A DNA stretch of 64,000 nt, taken from the NCBI RefSeq assembly GCF_003205835.1, contig NZ_CP029773.1, positions 900,501-964,500 on the forward strand. Direction: 5' to 3'. A program made the translations under genes and the position numbers. A model generated the notes under the pieces. It made no database searches. It saw nothing but the letters and a program-made list of their open reading frames with translations, and was not told where the DNA came from. Positions 63,497 through 64,000 of the stretch are shown here, one piece after another. Each line of letters begins with the position of its first letter. Within the stretch, counting starts at the first letter, position 1. Origin of the DNA: Stenotrophomonas maltophilia. Its GTDB lineage: Bacteria; Pseudomonadota; Gammaproteobacteria; Xanthomonadales; Xanthomonadaceae.

Positions 63497-64000
63497 ATCA
63501 CAGTCCCCGTCGGCGTGACGACCGAAGTCGGCGCCAAGGGTGGGTGGGCAGGTCTTCAGGGTTCGTCGCGGCGGGTAGGCTGTAACACCGGTAACACTTG
63601 TGCTACACCTTGGTCGAGATCGGTGGTGGTGGCATAACCATTTGATTTAAATGGAATGTTCGGCTGGCGTAACACCTGTCACACTTGTAACACTGAAAAA
63701 TATCAATGTCGGAAACTGTTGCTGGAATGTGGGTGTCAATCTGACGGCAGAGATGGCGGGAAAGCGCTGTGCCACAAGGCATTCCAAGGAAATCGTTGGA
63801 AAATCTGCTGGTGCGATGCCTGATACACGTTTTCTGTTACAGACCCTCAATTCATAGCGTTCCTGAAACATTGTAAGTAGTGGGTGTTTTCTTCTTGGAC
63901 ACTATTGGATGCCTCGTTTTCGCCACTACCTGTCCACTGCAAATCTGGCCTCCATCTGGCCGCTCAGTGCTCCGTCAAATACCCCCTTTGGTGCAGGGAT
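63497..64000. other. Region upstream of mini-Rhs locus 2, no confident gene
   Basis: About 500 bases, AT-richer toward the right edge. It has repeats of the GTAACACTTGT / GTAACACC type at about 63589-63694. An open frame at 63651-63857 translates to GVTPVTLVTLKNINVGNCC, a composition I associate with linker regions of phage primase/helicase genes, so it may be a decayed relic. The frame on the other strand (63647-63871) is equally open; neither has a good ribosome site. Confidence 0.4.

Overview
The window looks like chromosome from a Stenotrophomonas species (S. maltophilia complex, Xanthomonadaceae). The base composition is GC-rich. Short GTAG-headed palindromes of the SMAG type sit between many genes. 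Gene orders such as phoB-phoR-ppk-ppx, tig-clpP-clpX-lon-hupB-ppiD and heptosyltransferase-kdkA fit this family. The assignment rests on these features only; no database was searched.

Layout. 1-5480: a partial Tle1/DUF2235-type lipase, a secreted metzincin-like protease, lpxH, a PAP2 phosphatase, a GT4 glycosyltransferase and what looks like the last 25 codons of a lost TonB-dependent receptor. 5485-11624: the phosphate/polyphosphate block ppx, ppk, phoR, phoB, with a Pho-box-like operator before phoB. 11672-19021: a BepA-like M48 protease, grxC, an AhpD-fold protein, NAD-type isocitrate dehydrogenase, an isochorismatase-fold hydrolase, a LysR regulator, a TauE-type permease and a Bax-inhibitor-1 protein. 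19202-21276: six tRNA genes (Pro, Arg, His, two Lys, Leu), a 196-bp tandem repeat and a small lipoprotein. 21466-30808: proteostasis genes tig, clpP, clpX, lon, hupB and ppiD, with tRNA-Val and four identical tRNA-Asp genes. 31020-39567: an MltD-like transglycosylase, gloB, a methyltransferase-like gene, rnhA, dnaQ, a PP2C phosphatase, tRNA-Ser and an LPS-core cluster. 39649-40371: SRP RNA on the minus strand, then a guanidine-II (mini-ykkC) riboswitch in front of the guanidinium exporter gdx/sugE. 40728-51632: one giant 3,634-residue autotransporter. 51689-53836: small housekeeping and hypothetical genes.

From about 54174 to the end the DNA is accessory. It begins with an 18-bp fragment identical in kind to a tRNA-Ser 3' end, followed on the minus strand by that tRNA's apparent terminator. 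This is what an integrated island leaves at its distal junction. The island carries two loci of one architecture: Sec signal peptide, then a bare RHS core of about 100 residues, then a variable C-terminal toxin and an adjacent candidate immunity gene. Locus 1 is broken by a nonsense codon and a frameshift and is bracketed by 39-bp direct repeats. Locus 2 is intact. Both share a 41-bp leader with a small hairpin. Between them lie an AT-richer trypsin-like protease, a truncated IS3-family element fused to a decapitated DUF927 helicase gene, a coiled-coil protein and a phage portal gene, suggesting a decayed phage or satellite.

The most unusual content is the pair of secreted mini-Rhs toxin/immunity loci within this tRNA-Ser-linked island. 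Functions of the toxin tips and immunity proteins are inferred from context only.
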